From Flavobacteriales bacterium (GTDB lineage Bacteria > Bacteroidota > Bacteroidia > CAIKAF01), in NCBI GenBank assembly GCA_022402535.1, contig JAKRSD010000024.1:60769-124768 (forward strand): 64,000 bases of DNA, given 5' to 3'. Shown one piece after another: positions 8,358 through 17,862 of this stretch. Numbering within the stretch: the first letter of the stretch is position 1; each line of letters opens with the position of its first letter. The position numbers and the translations under genes are program-made. The notes beneath the pieces were generated by a model, which was given only the letters and a program-made list of their open reading frames with translations, had not been told where the DNA came from and made no database searches.

Positions 8358-11024
8358 ATGGAAAAAGATTTGTACGGCATACGCCGCGAACTGAACACCG
8401 CTCTGGGTACCTTTAAATACTACAGCTTAGCGGATTTAGAAGCTCAGGGAAAAAACATTTCCCGCTTACCGTTTTCAATCCGTATTCTGCTCGAGAATGC
8501 CATCCGCAATTTTGATGATTTTGCCATCACCAAAGAAAACGTGGAAACGGTGTTGAATTGGCAGCCTCAACCGGCCGACAAAGAAATTCCTTTCAAACCG
8601 GCCCGCGTACTGATGCAGGATTTTACGGGAGTTCCGGCAGTGGTAGATATTACTTCAATTCGTGCCGAAGCCGTTCGCAAAGGAAAACAGGGTTCGCAGA
8701 TCAATCCGCTGGTTCCGGTAGATTTAGTGATTGACCACTCTGTACAGATTGATTATTTCGGTACGAAAGACGCTTTAGGCAAAAACGTAGATTTAGAATA
8801 TTCAAGAAATAAAGAGCGCTACCAATTTTTGAAATGGGCACAAAAAGCCTTCAAAAACTTTGGTGTGGTGCCTCCGGGAATGGGAATCTGCCATCAGGTG
8901 AATCTGGAATATCTGGCCAAAGGAATTATTCCCCGCGACGGTTATGCCTTCCCTGACACCTTGGTAGGAACCGATTCGCATACGCCCATGGTAAACGGTA
9001 TCGGTGTGATTGCCTGGGGTGTGGGTGGTATTGAAGCCGAAGCCGCCCTGTTGGGTCAGCCGTTGTTCTTTACCATGCCCGAAGTAATTGGTCTGAAATT
9101 AACCGGCAAACTGCGCGAAGGAACCACCGCAACCGATATGGTATTAACCATTACGCAATTGTTGCGTAAATACGGGGTAGTGGAAAAATTTGTGGAAGTG
9201 TTCGGTCCCGGTCTGGATACGCTGTCTGTGCCTGACCGCGCCACCGTATCGAACATGAGCCCCGAGTTCGGTTGTACGGTTACCTACTTCCCTATTGACG
9301 ACCGCACGTTAGATTACATGCGCAAAACCAACCGCAGCGAAGACCAGATTAAACTGGTGGAAGACTACTGCAAAGCCAATATGCTTTGGAGAGCGGACGA
9401 AGATAAAATCAACTACACCCACGTACTTGAACTGGATTTATCTACCGTAGAACCTACGGTTTCCGGACCTAAACGTCCGCAGGATAAAATCCTTCTGAAA
9501 GATTTTAAAACCACTTACGCCGCCGAACTGGAAAAAGGATTCGGCCGTCAGTATGGCAATACCGATAAAAAAATCGCCGTATCGGCTCCTGAAGGCATGT
9601 ACGAACTTCGCGACGGAGCCGTGGTGATTGCATCCATCACTTCGTGTACCAATACATCCAATCCGGATGTAATGATCGGAGCCGGTCTGGTTGCCCGCAA
9701 AGCGCTGGAAAAAGGACTTACCGTGAAGCCTTGGGTAAAAACTTCATTGGCTCCCGGTTCTCGTGCCGTTACCGATTACCTCATCAACGCCGACCTGCTG
9801 AAAGATTTCGAAGCCATGAAATTTAACCTGGCCGGTTACGGATGTACTACCTGTATCGGTAACTCCGGTCCATTGCCCGAGCATATTGCCACCGCCATTG
9901 ACAACGGCGAGCTGATTGCCACTTCGGTGATTTCGGGTAACCGTAATTTCGAAGCGCGCATTCACCCACAGGTGAAAATGAACTTCCTGGCTTCGCCCAT
10001 GCTGGTGGTAATTTATGCTATTGCCGGCCGTGTGGATATCGACATTTACAACGAACCTATCGGAGAAGACCAAAACGGTAATCCGGTGTTCATGAAAGAT
10101 ATTTGGCCAACCAATGAAGAAATTCATGAAACAGTTAGAAAATCTGTTTCCAGCAAAGATTTTGCAAACAGCTATGCCACCGTTTTTGATGGCGATGATG
10201 CCTGGAAAGCCCTGGAAGCTCCGGGTGGTGAAATTTTTGACTGGGATGCCAATTCCACATACATTGCCGAAGCGCCATTCTTCAATAATTTGGCGGCAGA
10301 GCCGGGAATTCCTACGGATATTACCGGTGCCCGCACCCTGTTAATGTTGGGGGATTCCATCACGACTGACCACATTTCGCCTGCCGGTTCGTTCAAAGAA
10401 ACCACTCCTGCCGGGAAATGGCTCAGCGAAAGAGGCGTGGCGAAAGCCGACTTCAACAGCTACGGAAGTCGCCGCGGACATCATGAAGTGATGATGCGCG
10501 GAACATTTGCCAACGTACGAATCAAAAACAAACTGGCTACCCAAGAAGGAGGATATACCCGCTATTTACCCACCAACGAAGAAACCACCGTGTATGATGC
10601 CAGCATGCGTTATCAGCAGGAAGGTACACCGCTCGTGGTATTGGCGGGTAAAGAATATGGTTCCGGTTCATCGCGCGACTGGGCAGCCAAAGGCACATTC
10701 CTACTGGGAATCAAAGCCGTAATTGCCGAAAGTTATGAGCGTATCCACCGCAGTAACCTCGTGGGCATGGGCGTGCTTCCATTGGTGTACAAAGCCGGAC
10801 AGAATGCCGAATCGTTAGGTCTTACGGGAGAAGAAACCTTCAGCATTTTAGGTATCGGAACCGGATTGACTCCCGGTAAAGAAATGACCGTAATCGCACA
10901 CCGTGCCGATGGCACCCAGATTACGTTCCATGCCGATTGCCGTCTGGATTCTCAAATTGAAATTGAATACTACCGCAACGGAGGTATTCTTCAGTATGTA
11001 CTCCGTCAGTTTTTGAAAAACTAA
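8358..11024 (+). CDS. acnA: Aconitate hydratase A
   Basis: 888 aa from the ATG at 8358, matching the AcnA family length. Interconverts citrate and isocitrate in the TCA cycle through a [4Fe-4S] cluster. The three cluster cysteines are present: C430 in TSCTNTSNP, and C496 and C499 in GCTTCIGNSG. The swivelling C-terminal domain has LGDSITTDHISPAG and GKEYGSGSSRDWA. The upstream in-frame start at 8292 is rejected because a promoter box lies between it and 8358 and it would add 22 atypical residues. A strong terminator follows the gene, so it is probably transcribed alone. Confidence 0.95.
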   Translation: MEKDLYGIRRELNTALGTFKYYSLADLEAQGKNISRLPFSIRILLENAIRNFDDFAITKENVETVLNWQPQPADKEIPFKPARVLMQDFTGVPAVVDITSIRAEAVRKGKQGSQINPLVPVDLVIDHSVQIDYFGTKDALGKNVDLEYSRNKERYQFLKWAQKAFKNFGVVPPGMGICHQVNLEYLAKGIIPRDGYAFPDTLVGTDSHTPMVNGIGVIAWGVGGIEAEAALLGQPLFFTMPEVIGLKLTGKLREGTTATDMVLTITQLLRKYGVVEKFVEVFGPGLDTLSVPDRATVSNMSPEFGCTVTYFPIDDRTLDYMRKTNRSEDQIKLVEDYCKANMLWRADEDKINYTHVLELDLSTVEPTVSGPKRPQDKILLKDFKTTYAAELEKGFGRQYGNTDKKIAVSAPEGMYELRDGAVVIASITSCTNTSNPDVMIGAGLVARKALEKGLTVKPWVKTSLAPGSRAVTDYLINADLLKDFEAMKFNLAGYGCTTCIGNSGPLPEHIATAIDNGELIATSVISGNRNFEARIHPQVKMNFLASPMLVVIYAIAGRVDIDIYNEPIGEDQNGNPVFMKDIWPTNEEIHETVRKSVSSKDFANSYATVFDGDDAWKALEAPGGEIFDWDANSTYIAEAPFFNNLAAEPGIPTDITGARTLLMLGDSITTDHISPAGSFKETTPAGKWLSERGVAKADFNSYGSRRGHHEVMMRGTFANVRIKNKLATQEGGYTRYLPTNEETTVYDASMRYQQEGTPLVVLAGKEYGSGSSRDWAAKGTFLLGIKAVIAESYERIHRSNLVGMGVLPLVYKAGQNAESLGLTGEETFSILGIGTGLTPGKEMTVIAHRADGTQITFHADCRLDSQIEIEYYRNGGILQYVLRQFLKN

Positions 11025-11047
11025 TCGTTTTCAATATTCCTTTTACA

Positions 11048-11076
11048 AGCCCCGATACTTTGTCGGGGCTTTTTGT
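11048..11076 (+). terminator. Intrinsic terminator after acnA
   Basis: Perfect 8-base GC-rich stem AGCCCCGA / TCGGGGCT with a 7-base loop followed by a T-rich tract. Confidence 0.88.
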
Positions 11077-11100
11077 TTATCTTCGGACAAACGAATCACA

Positions 11101-12519
11101 ATGGGAAAACAATTACATGCATTTACAAATGATGTGTTGGGAAACACCGATGCAACAGGCATTGCGGAATCCATCGCCAAAAAACAGATTTCTGTGCAGG
11201 AAGCCACGGATGCTGCCATCCAAAGAGCCGAACGTGTAAATCCCACATTGAATGCCATTGTGCTTAAACTGTATGATGATGCCAAAAATATATCGCGGTT
11301 GAATGAGAATGGTGCCTTTTACGGGGTACCCACTTTTATCAAAGACAGCGACCCCATTGCGGGGTATCCCACCCAACTGGGAACCGGCGTGTTTACATCG
11401 AAAAATGCAAAAAAAAACAGCCGGTTTGTCGACCAGTTTTTATCCTCGGGACTTAACAACCTGGGTAAAACCACCCTGCCCGAATTCGGTTTGATATGCA
11501 GCACCGAAAACGAACGATGGGGAATTACCCGCAATCCGTGGAATACGGATTATACCACGGGTGGATCTTCGTCCGGTTCGGCCGCCTTGGTGGCTGCGGG
11601 TGTGGTTCCCATCGCTTCCGCAAACGACGGGGCCGGTTCCATCCGTATTCCCGCTTCCATCTGCGGACTGGTGGGGTTAAAACCGACTCGAAACCGGCTG
11701 TACGGATTAGATGGAGCCGAACTGATGCCCATACAAATCATCCATCAGGGGGTGCTTACCCGCACCGTGCGCGATACGGCCCTATTTTTTCATGAAGCAG
11801 AAAAATACAGACGTAATCCCAATATGCCCGCCATAGGTCATGTGCAGCATCCCGGAAAAAAACGGTTAAAAATTGCCGTACTGGAAAGTATGCCCGAAGG
11901 TAAAATTGCCCATCAGGATGCCGATACACAAAATACCCAAAAAGAAACCGCAAAACGCCTCTCCGATTTGGGCCACGAAGTGGAGTTTATCCGTATTCCA
12001 TTTGATGTGGATGTGATGGTGGATTATTTTTTAGATTATTATGGATTTGTGGCGTACATGACCACACGTTTTTCCAGATTTTCCATCAAAGCTAAAGTAA
12101 ACCGAAAGGAACTGGAACCCTTTACCACAGGATTAAGTCAACGATTCAGAAGCAATATCGGACGCTTTACACGCAGCGTAAAAAACATGCGCAAAATCGG
12201 AAGAGAATCACAGGAATTATTTACCCGTTATGACGTCATCATGTCTCCCGTATTGGCACATAAAACCCCACCTATCGGCTATTTTTCCCCTTTGCTGAGT
12301 TATGAAGAAGTATCGCAGCGGGCCGTGAGTTATGCTGCCTATTGCGGATTGTATAACGTAACGGGAATTCCTTCCATCTCACTTCCTTTAGGAACAGACT
12401 CAAACGGAATGCCCATGGGGGTTCAATTTGCGGCTCCTTTCGGAGAAGATAAACGATTGCTGGAACTTGCGTATGAACTGGAACAGGATAAGCCGTTTTC
12501 TATGTTATACTCCGTGTAA
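11101..12519 (+). CDS. Amidase (amidase signature family)
   Basis: 472 aa. The catalytic Ser-cisSer-Lys triad of the amidase signature family is visible: K81 in FIKDS, cis-Ser S157 within TGGSSSGSA, and nucleophile S180 in [10 protein letters not shown]. It hydrolyses an amide bond; the family includes GatA, nylon-oligomer hydrolase NylA and fatty-acid amide hydrolases. It is not GatA in context, since gatB/gatC are absent and the C-terminal region differs. Sequence style resembles NylA-like amidases, but substrate is an inference only. No signal peptide, so cytoplasmic. It begins 25 bases after the acnA terminator and converges on the FGGY kinase gene. Confidence 0.85.
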   Translation: MGKQLHAFTNDVLGNTDATGIAESIAKKQISVQEATDAAIQRAERVNPTLNAIVLKLYDDAKNISRLNENGAFYGVPTFIKDSDPIAGYPTQLGTGVFTSKNAKKNSRFVDQFLSSGLNNLGKTTLPEFGLICSTENERWGITRNPWNTDYTTGGSSSGSAALVAAGVVPIASANDGAGSIRIPASICGLVGLKPTRNRLYGLDGAELMPIQIIHQGVLTRTVRDTALFFHEAEKYRRNPNMPAIGHVQHPGKKRLKIAVLESMPEGKIAHQDADTQNTQKETAKRLSDLGHEVEFIRIPFDVDVMVDYFLDYYGFVAYMTTRFSRFSIKAKVNRKELEPFTTGLSQRFRSNIGRFTRSVKNMRKIGRESQELFTRYDVIMSPVLAHKTPPIGYFSPLLSYEEVSQRAVSYAAYCGLYNVTGIPSISLPLGTDSNGMPMGVQFAAPFGEDKRLLELAYELEQDKPFSMLYSV

Positions 12520-12544
12520 ATCAAAAAAAACGGAAGATACATGC

Positions 12545-14128
12545 TTACATCCCATTCAGGGTTTGATGCAGGGGACGCATGGTTTTATATAACTTTTTGA
12601 AAAAATTAAACCGGTCGGAATAGTAATCGGCATGTTTCTTTTCGGGAGTAAACTCCCTGATAATCTTCAGATTCTTTTTCAATTCAGAATAAGAAGCCAA
12701 ACCCAAATTGTGAAAACACATAAAAGCCATGCCCCGCGTATTGGTCTGTCGGGGTTCATCCACCACCAAAACGGGAATTTGCAAGGCATCCGAAATAATT
12801 TGTGATGATGTATTCCACAATGCGCCCCCTCCGCACAGGTAAAGTTTATCCACTTTTCGGTTGAGCTTTTTTTCTGAGATGGAAACCATCCACATCAACG
12901 TAAAAGCATACGATTCAAAAACCGCCCGAATCATGTCATTTCGGGTAGTTACGGCACTCAGGTTTATAAATCCGCCGCGCAAATTTAAATCCTGTTCGGG
13001 AAAACTGGCGCCATATATCCAGGGCATAAACACCACACCCCGGCTCCCCAACGGCGATTGGGAAGCCATTTCATCGGCCAGGGCCGCATAATGTTTTTCA
13101 GATTCTTCGTTGATTTTGGTAAGGGCATCATCCTGCCGCAGGTAATTCTGAATCAAAAAGTTAAGGGCTTTGGTTCCGCTGCCCAATTCCCCCACAAGAA
13201 TGTATTTATCAGGCAAAGGACTGCTGAGAGAAAAGATACCCTGCATGATGTCTATGATTCTGCGCGGAACCAACATACCCGTGGTGAGCGTGGTTCCCAA
13301 ATCGGCAACCATATCATACTCATCAAAAGCTCCGGCACCGAGCATAAATGCGGTGGTATCCACCACTCCAGAAAACACCTGCACCGTTTCCGGAATATTC
13401 AGATAACGGATAATGTCCTCTTTTGGATTTCCAAGGCTGCTGCCAACGGGCACCGTATCGGGAAATTTATCTGCATCAAGCTTTAAAAATCGGATTAATT
13501 TTTTGTCGAACCGCCCTTTTCCCCAACCCGCTTTTTGGATGAGTGCATAAGCAAAACCGGTGTTTTCATTGGTGCAGAATTTTCCGGTAAATTTCATGCT
13601 CAGAAAATCTGAAGGTTCCAGGATTTTATAGGTTTTACGATATACATCGGGTTTTTCATGTTTCAGAAAAAGGGCATGTCCCGCCCCATCTACTCCACGT
13701 AAAATAGGCGGTATACCCACCGATTTCAACCATTTCAGCAGTTTGAAAACATTATACCCCTGCACTGAGGGAAAACCGCCCATGGCTTTGGATACATATT
13801 TGCCCGAACGGGTATCTTCCCACATGATGGCATTGTACACGGCCATACCGTTTTCATCTACGGGAACCGAGGTAAAATATTGGGCGCAATTAGAAATCGC
13901 TACTACATTTCGAGAAGTACCCGACTCTTCCAACACTTCTTTGCAAAGCACCAGAATCTGTTTCCACCAGGCTTCCGCATCCTGTTCCACACCGGTTTCC
14001 CCGTCAGGATAAATATTTTCAAAATGACCGGACCGGGTGGCTAAAATGCGGCCTTGTTTATCCACCACAGAAACTTTCGGACCGCTGGAACCTAAATCAA
14101 TGGTTAGTACGCAGGGGAGTCCGTTCAT
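12545..14128 (-). CDS. FGGY-family carbohydrate kinase
   Basis: 527 aa. Two actin-like ATPase domains: the N-terminal phosphate-binding strand TIDLGSSGPKVSVVD (about 9-23), the second one MVADLGTTLTTG near residue 275, and the adenosine motif LYLCGGGALW near 430. FGGY enzymes phosphorylate sugars or polyols such as xylulose, glycerol or ribulose; the catalytic Asp is probably in MWEDTRS (about residue 110). The start is 14 bases after the lyase-like gene on the same strand, so the two form an operon with the lyase first. That pairing could mean the kinase supplies a phosphorylated substrate to the lyase, but no FGGY kinase acting on sphingoid bases is known to me. Substrate unknown. Confidence 0.85.
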   Translation of the reverse strand: MNGLPCVLTIDLGSSGPKVSVVDKQGRILATRSGHFENIYPDGETGVEQDAEAWWKQILVLCKEVLEESGTSRNVVAISNCAQYFTSVPVDENGMAVYNAIMWEDTRSGKYVSKAMGGFPSVQGYNVFKLLKWLKSVGIPPILRGVDGAGHALFLKHEKPDVYRKTYKILEPSDFLSMKFTGKFCTNENTGFAYALIQKAGWGKGRFDKKLIRFLKLDADKFPDTVPVGSSLGNPKEDIIRYLNIPETVQVFSGVVDTTAFMLGAGAFDEYDMVADLGTTLTTGMLVPRRIIDIMQGIFSLSSPLPDKYILVGELGSGTKALNFLIQNYLRQDDALTKINEESEKHYAALADEMASQSPLGSRGVVFMPWIYGASFPEQDLNLRGGFINLSAVTTRNDMIRAVFESYAFTLMWMVSISEKKLNRKVDKLYLCGGGALWNTSSQIISDALQIPVLVVDEPRQTNTRGMAFMCFHNLGLASYSELKKNLKIIREFTPEKKHADYYSDRFNFFKKLYKTMRPLHQTLNGM

Positions 14129-14142
14129 CCGTCAGTTAAAAT

Positions 14143-15669
14143 TTAGAACGGATACGTGCTTTGTGTAACATCGGTATAGGCCACCAACATAGGCATATAC
14201 ATGGAGGGATCGATTTCGCGACCGGCACCGCCGTACATTGCTGCCGATTTCGGATCTCCTTTTTGCACTTTAGCATATTCCACGGCTGCTTTCAGATCTT
14301 TTTCAAATTCTTCCACAATGCCGGGGTTGGTAATCTGCGGCCCCGTGATACAAAAATGAAACCCATTCGGATTTTGCTGTCCGTTCATCCGCCACCCTTT
14401 GGTTTTCAGATAATCATTTACATGATAAATATTGAATTCATCCGAACCGATGGCCGTGATAAACAATGAATCGCCGAATAGCTTCAGTTCCGGAATGGAA
14501 CGTACCACATTTTTCATGCGGGCATTTACCTCAAAAATTTTGCGGGCACGGTTCATATACCCTTCTTTGCCATAATGCACCATGGCGGCCCAGGTAGCAG
14601 CAAACAACCCGCCTGATTTACTGCCGTTAAAACCTGTGGAAATATAAACTCCTCCCGGCCATTCCGTCTGTCCGAAATACTGATAGCGACGCAGGGTTTC
14701 ATTGCTGAACAATACGGTAGATGTTCCTTTGAGTGAATATCCGTATTTGTGGGTATCGGCAGAAATAGCGGTAACGCCAGGTAATCTGAAATCAAACACG
14801 GGACACTCTATTCCCAACGGTTGTGCCCAAGCCAGAATAAATCCACCCAGACAGCCATCCACATGCAAGCCGACACCGTGTTTTACGGCCAAATCGGAGA
14901 GTTTGTCAATCGGATCTATGATTCCATGTCCATAATTTCCCGCCGATCCCACCAATAATATGGTATTGGCATTGATTTTACTTTCGATTTCTTTCACATC
15001 GGCCTGATAATTTTCATCCAGACCCACGGTAACTGCTTTAATGTTGAGATAATGAGCTGCCTTAAAAAATGCGGGATGCGCCGAAACCGGCAAAATTATT
15101 TCCGGGCGTTCTATACCTTTTTTATCCAGCCCCCACTCGCGATGCACATACACCGATTGAAAGATGCTGTCGGTACCGCCTGTAGTGAGAGAACCCACCG
15201 CTTTTTGTTCAGGATTGCGCTTTTGCACTTCATTTCCATGAAATAAATCCAGGGTCATAGAAATGATTTCGCCTTCGTATTTGGTCAAAGAAGGACACAC
15301 ATCGCGTTGAATGGAATTTACCTGCGAGTAGTAAGAGAACGTTTCATTCAAAAAATCGTAATGATCCTGATCGCCATGATAAAAGGATCCCGAAATTTTA
15401 CCGCCTTTCCAGGGGGCGCTTTCGCGGGCATGCATCTCACGTATCTGGCGCAATACTTCCTCACGCGGGGTCGATTTTTCGGGCATGGTTTGGTTTACGG
15501 GGTACACATCCCTGTAAGGAAACAGAGAATCCACCATTTCGGGGTTACTCCGCATTTCACTCATTACCAAACTAATTTTCTTTTCGTCGCTGAGCGTTCT
15601 TTGTACTGCTCTTGCCAATGAGGGCAAGTGTTTAATGATTTGTTTTTCGAGGTATTTTTTTACACTCAT
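14143..15669 (-). CDS. Sphingosine-1-phosphate-lyase-like PLP-dependent enzyme
   Basis: 508 aa, PLP fold type I, group II decarboxylase superfamily. The Schiff-base lysine is K308 in SADTHKYGYSLKGTS; D271 in HVDGCLGG contacts the pyridine nitrogen; GSLTTGGTDS (159-168) binds the phosphate. This motif set and the N-terminal GKISGSFYHGD segment fit S1P lyases better than glutamate or DOPA decarboxylases, which usually carry SxxxDxHKW. Known S1P lyases cleave a phosphorylated sphingoid base into a fatty aldehyde and phosphoethanolamine. Bacteroidota make sphingolipids, so a breakdown role is plausible. The mature eukaryotic N-terminal membrane helix is missing; this looks soluble. First gene of an operon with an FGGY kinase. 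Family assignment is good; the exact substrate is inferred. Confidence 0.8.
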   Translation of the reverse strand: MSVKKYLEKQIIKHLPSLARAVQRTLSDEKKISLVMSEMRSNPEMVDSLFPYRDVYPVNQTMPEKSTPREEVLRQIREMHARESAPWKGGKISGSFYHGDQDHYDFLNETFSYYSQVNSIQRDVCPSLTKYEGEIISMTLDLFHGNEVQKRNPEQKAVGSLTTGGTDSIFQSVYVHREWGLDKKGIERPEIILPVSAHPAFFKAAHYLNIKAVTVGLDENYQADVKEIESKINANTILLVGSAGNYGHGIIDPIDKLSDLAVKHGVGLHVDGCLGGFILAWAQPLGIECPVFDFRLPGVTAISADTHKYGYSLKGTSTVLFSNETLRRYQYFGQTEWPGGVYISTGFNGSKSGGLFAATWAAMVHYGKEGYMNRARKIFEVNARMKNVVRSIPELKLFGDSLFITAIGSDEFNIYHVNDYLKTKGWRMNGQQNPNGFHFCITGPQITNPGIVEEFEKDLKAAVEYAKVQKGDPKSAAMYGGAGREIDPSMYMPMLVAYTDVTQSTYPF

Positions 15670-15824
15670 AAATCCTTTTTTCGCGTTGTGAATGGGATTC
15701 TAAAAGTAGTTATTTTCATGAACCTTTGAACTTGTTTTTCAGGATACTTTCAAGAACCCTTCTAAAAGAGTTTTGTTCATTACAGAAATCCAAACTTGAT
15801 TAAAACAATCCAAAATAAAATAAA

Positions 15825-15847
15825 AAAGCCCGGCAAAACCGGGCTTT
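15825..15847 (-). terminator. Intrinsic terminator after tRNA-Met
   Basis: Perfect stem AAAGCCCGG / CCGGGCTTT with a 5-base loop. On the minus strand it is followed by a T-rich tract and lies 6 bases past the tRNA 3' end. Confidence 0.88.
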
Positions 15848-15852
15848 CCTAG

Positions 15853-15926
15853 TAGCGAGATCGGGAGTTGAACCCGAGACCTCAGGGTTATGAATCCTGC
15901 GCTCTAACCGACTGAGCTACCTCGCC
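15853..15926 (-). tRNA. tRNA-Met (CAT), probably elongator
   Basis: 74 bases. On the minus strand: acceptor GGCGAGG pairing with TCTCGCT (two G-T pairs), D-arm AGCTCAGTCGGTTAGAGC, anticodon loop ATTCATAAC with anticodon CAT at 15890-15892, T-arm with GGTTCAACTCC, discriminator A. No encoded CCA. The first pair is G-T and there is no run of three G-C pairs in the anticodon stem, so it is not initiator-like. A lysidine-modified tRNA-Ile(CAT) is less likely from the acceptor sequence but cannot be excluded by eye. Confidence 0.93.
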
Positions 15927-15965
15927 ATGCTCACTAAAACAGAATGGTATCTGTTTTTCGGGGTG

Positions 15966-15973
15966 CAAATATA
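15966..15973 (-). promoter_or_regulatory. Promoter -7 box (TATATTTG) for tRNA-Met
   Basis: On the minus strand TATATTTG exactly matches TAnnTTTG, 39 bases before the mature tRNA 5' end. This leaves a leader that RNase P would remove. Confidence 0.5.
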
Positions 15974-16011
15974 TCAATTATCCTTACAAACCTATATGCC
16001 GTTCTCAAAAA

Positions 16012-17553
16012 CTATAGCGGAATATTTCCGTGCTTTTTGCGCGGAAGGGTTTCTGCTTTGTTTTCCAGCATTTTAAATGCACGGATCAATTTTTCGCGGG
16101 TCTGTTCAGGTTTTATCACTTCGTCTATATACCCGCGCGAAGCCGCACGATACGGATTGGCAAACAGGGCGGCATATTCCGCTTCTTTCTCTTTCCATTT
16201 GGCTTCGGGGTCTTCGGCAGTCTGAATTTCTTTTTTGAAAATAATTTCCGCAGCGCCTTTTGCACCCATTACCGCAATTTCTGCCGAAGGCCAGGCATAG
16301 TTCATGTCGGCTCCGATGTGTTTGGAATTCATCACATCATAAGCACCGCCGTATGCTTTACGGGTAATTACCGTAATACGGGGCACGGTAGCCTCACAAA
16401 ACGCATAAAGCAGTTTGGCTCCGTTGGTGATAATGGCATTCCATTCCTGATCAGTTCCAGGCAAAAAGCCCGGTACATCTTCAAACACCAGCAGAGGCAC
16501 ATTAAACGAATCGCAAAAGCGCACAAAACGGGCGGCTTTCACAGATGCATTGATATCCAAAACACCCGCCAGATAAGCCGGCTGATTGGCAACAATCCCG
16601 ATACTTCTTCCGCCCAGACGGGCAAAACCCACCACTATATTTTCGGCAAAATCTTTATGCACTTCAAAAAACGAATCGGCATCAGCTACTTCGTCAATCA
16701 CTTCGCGGATATCGTAAGGCTGATTAGGATTTACGGGAACCACACTGTTCAGCATGGGACGTTTTTCATCGCCGGACGTATATGGATATACAGGAGCTGT
16801 TTCCTCGCAATTTTGCGGAATGTAAGAAAGCAGTTCACGGATTTTACGGATAGCATCTGCCTCGTTAACTGCCGTCAGATGGGTTACTCCCGACTTAGTG
16901 CTATGCGCCGAAGCCCCACCCAAATCTTCGGAACTTACCTCTTCATGTGTTACGGTTTTCACCACGTTGGGCCCCGTAACAAACATGTAGGAAGTATTTT
17001 CTACCATCAAAATAAAATCAGTAATCGCGGGAGAATACACCGCACCGCCAGCGCATGGACCCATGATGGCCGAAATTTGCGGAACCACTCCGGAGGCCAA
17101 GGTATTTTTATAAAAAATATCGGCATAACCGCCCAGTGAAACCACCCCTTCCTGAATACGGGCACCTCCCGAATCATTGAGGCCGATAACCGGGGCTCCG
17201 TTTTTCATGGCCAAATCCATGATACGGCAAATTTTTTCGGCATGAGCCTCAGCCAATGAACCGCCCAGCACGGTGAAATCCTGAGAGAAAATATATACCG
17301 TACGGCCGTTGATAGTAGCATATCCGGTCACTACGCCATCGCCCAGAAAAACCTGTTTATCTAACCCGAAGTTTTTGGAACGGTGAGTAACCAAAGCGCC
17401 AATTTCTTCAAAGCTGCCTTCATCCACCAGTAACGCAATGCGTTCGCGGGCAGTTAATTTCCCTTTGGCGTGTTGGGCAGCGATACGTTCTTCACCACCG
17501 CCCAATTTACTGAGGGCAATTTTCTTATCGAGTTCTTCAAATTTTTCCTTCAT
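16012..17553 (-). CDS. Acyl-CoA carboxylase, carboxyltransferase (beta) subunit
   Basis: 513 aa, the PccB/MmdA family length. It transfers carboxyl from biotin to an acyl-CoA such as propionyl-CoA, giving methylmalonyl-CoA. Seen: [10 protein letters not shown] near residue 30, N-domain [13 protein letters not shown] (about 122-134) and [10 protein letters not shown] forming the first oxyanion hole, and C-domain [21 protein letters not shown] near 405-425 forming the second. No biotin carboxylase or biotin carrier gene is adjacent. Propionyl-CoA carboxylase beta is the best guess; methylmalonyl-CoA decarboxylase alpha (a sodium pump subunit) has the same fold and cannot be excluded. It has its own -7 box. 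Confidence 0.9.
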   Translation of the reverse strand: MKEKFEELDKKIALSKLGGGEERIAAQHAKGKLTARERIALLVDEGSFEEIGALVTHRSKNFGLDKQVFLGDGVVTGYATINGRTVYIFSQDFTVLGGSLAEAHAEKICRIMDLAMKNGAPVIGLNDSGGARIQEGVVSLGGYADIFYKNTLASGVVPQISAIMGPCAGGAVYSPAITDFILMVENTSYMFVTGPNVVKTVTHEEVSSEDLGGASAHSTKSGVTHLTAVNEADAIRKIRELLSYIPQNCEETAPVYPYTSGDEKRPMLNSVVPVNPNQPYDIREVIDEVADADSFFEVHKDFAENIVVGFARLGGRSIGIVANQPAYLAGVLDINASVKAARFVRFCDSFNVPLLVFEDVPGFLPGTDQEWNAIITNGAKLLYAFCEATVPRITVITRKAYGGAYDVMNSKHIGADMNYAWPSAEIAVMGAKGAAEIIFKKEIQTAEDPEAKWKEKEAEYAALFANPYRAASRGYIDEVIKPEQTREKLIRAFKMLENKAETLPRKKHGNIPL

Positions 17554-17592
17554 ACAGCGTCAAAATAGGTTTGTGTGCCTTGGGGCGAGGGG

Positions 17593-17600
17593 CAAAAGTA
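17593..17600 (-). promoter_or_regulatory. Promoter -7 box (TACTTTTG) for the acyl-CoA carboxylase gene
   Basis: On the minus strand TACTTTTG matches TAnnTTTG, 39 bases before the ATG at 17553. A TTTTG lies about 23 bases further upstream. Confidence 0.5.
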
Positions 17601-17643
17601 AAAAACCAAATGGAGTTCCCGCCCAAAAGCCGTTTTAAAGATA

Positions 17644-17766
17644 TTAATGTCCGAAACTGGGGCAATCACAGCCTTTGGACGTTTTGCAGCCTGAGGCCAT
17701 GGAAAGGCTGAGAATTAAAACCATCATGCCCAAAAATAAGCGGATATGTTTACCTGATAATTTCAT
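17644..17766 (-). CDS. Small lipoprotein, 40 aa, with C-terminal CDCP motif
   Basis: A 41-codon frame including stop. It starts with basic MKLSGKHIR, continues with a hydrophobic stretch of about 15 residues (LFLGMMVLILSLSMA), then a lipobox ASG-C with acylated Cys at 27. The mature peptide is only 14 residues, CKTSKGCDCPSFGH, with two further cysteines. The intact signal-lipobox-stop arrangement is hard to explain by chance. It lies between the acyl-CoA carboxylase gene and divergent mlaE, with its own upstream gap. The CDCP-plus-His tail could bind a metal, which is inference. No family recognised. Confidence 0.65.
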   Translation of the reverse strand: MKLSGKHIRLFLGMMVLILSLSMASGCKTSKGCDCPSFGH

Positions 17767-17862
17767 GCAATCAAAAGTAATGAAAGGATTATAAACCGAC
17801 CGTGTTCACAGATTTTTTCATAAAGACAATTTTTGCTCCTATTTTAGCGCAAATTTGACCCG

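Noticed and set aside
15853..15926. tRNA-Ile with CAT anticodon instead of tRNA-Met
   Set aside because: Acceptor and D-arm sequence fit elongator tRNA-Met; tRNA-Ile(CAT) is kept as a minor alternative only.
16030..17139. 369-aa open frame on the + strand
   Set aside because: It is antisense to the acyl-CoA carboxylase gene, whose motifs are clear; the translation is His/Phe/Arg-rich with no domain.
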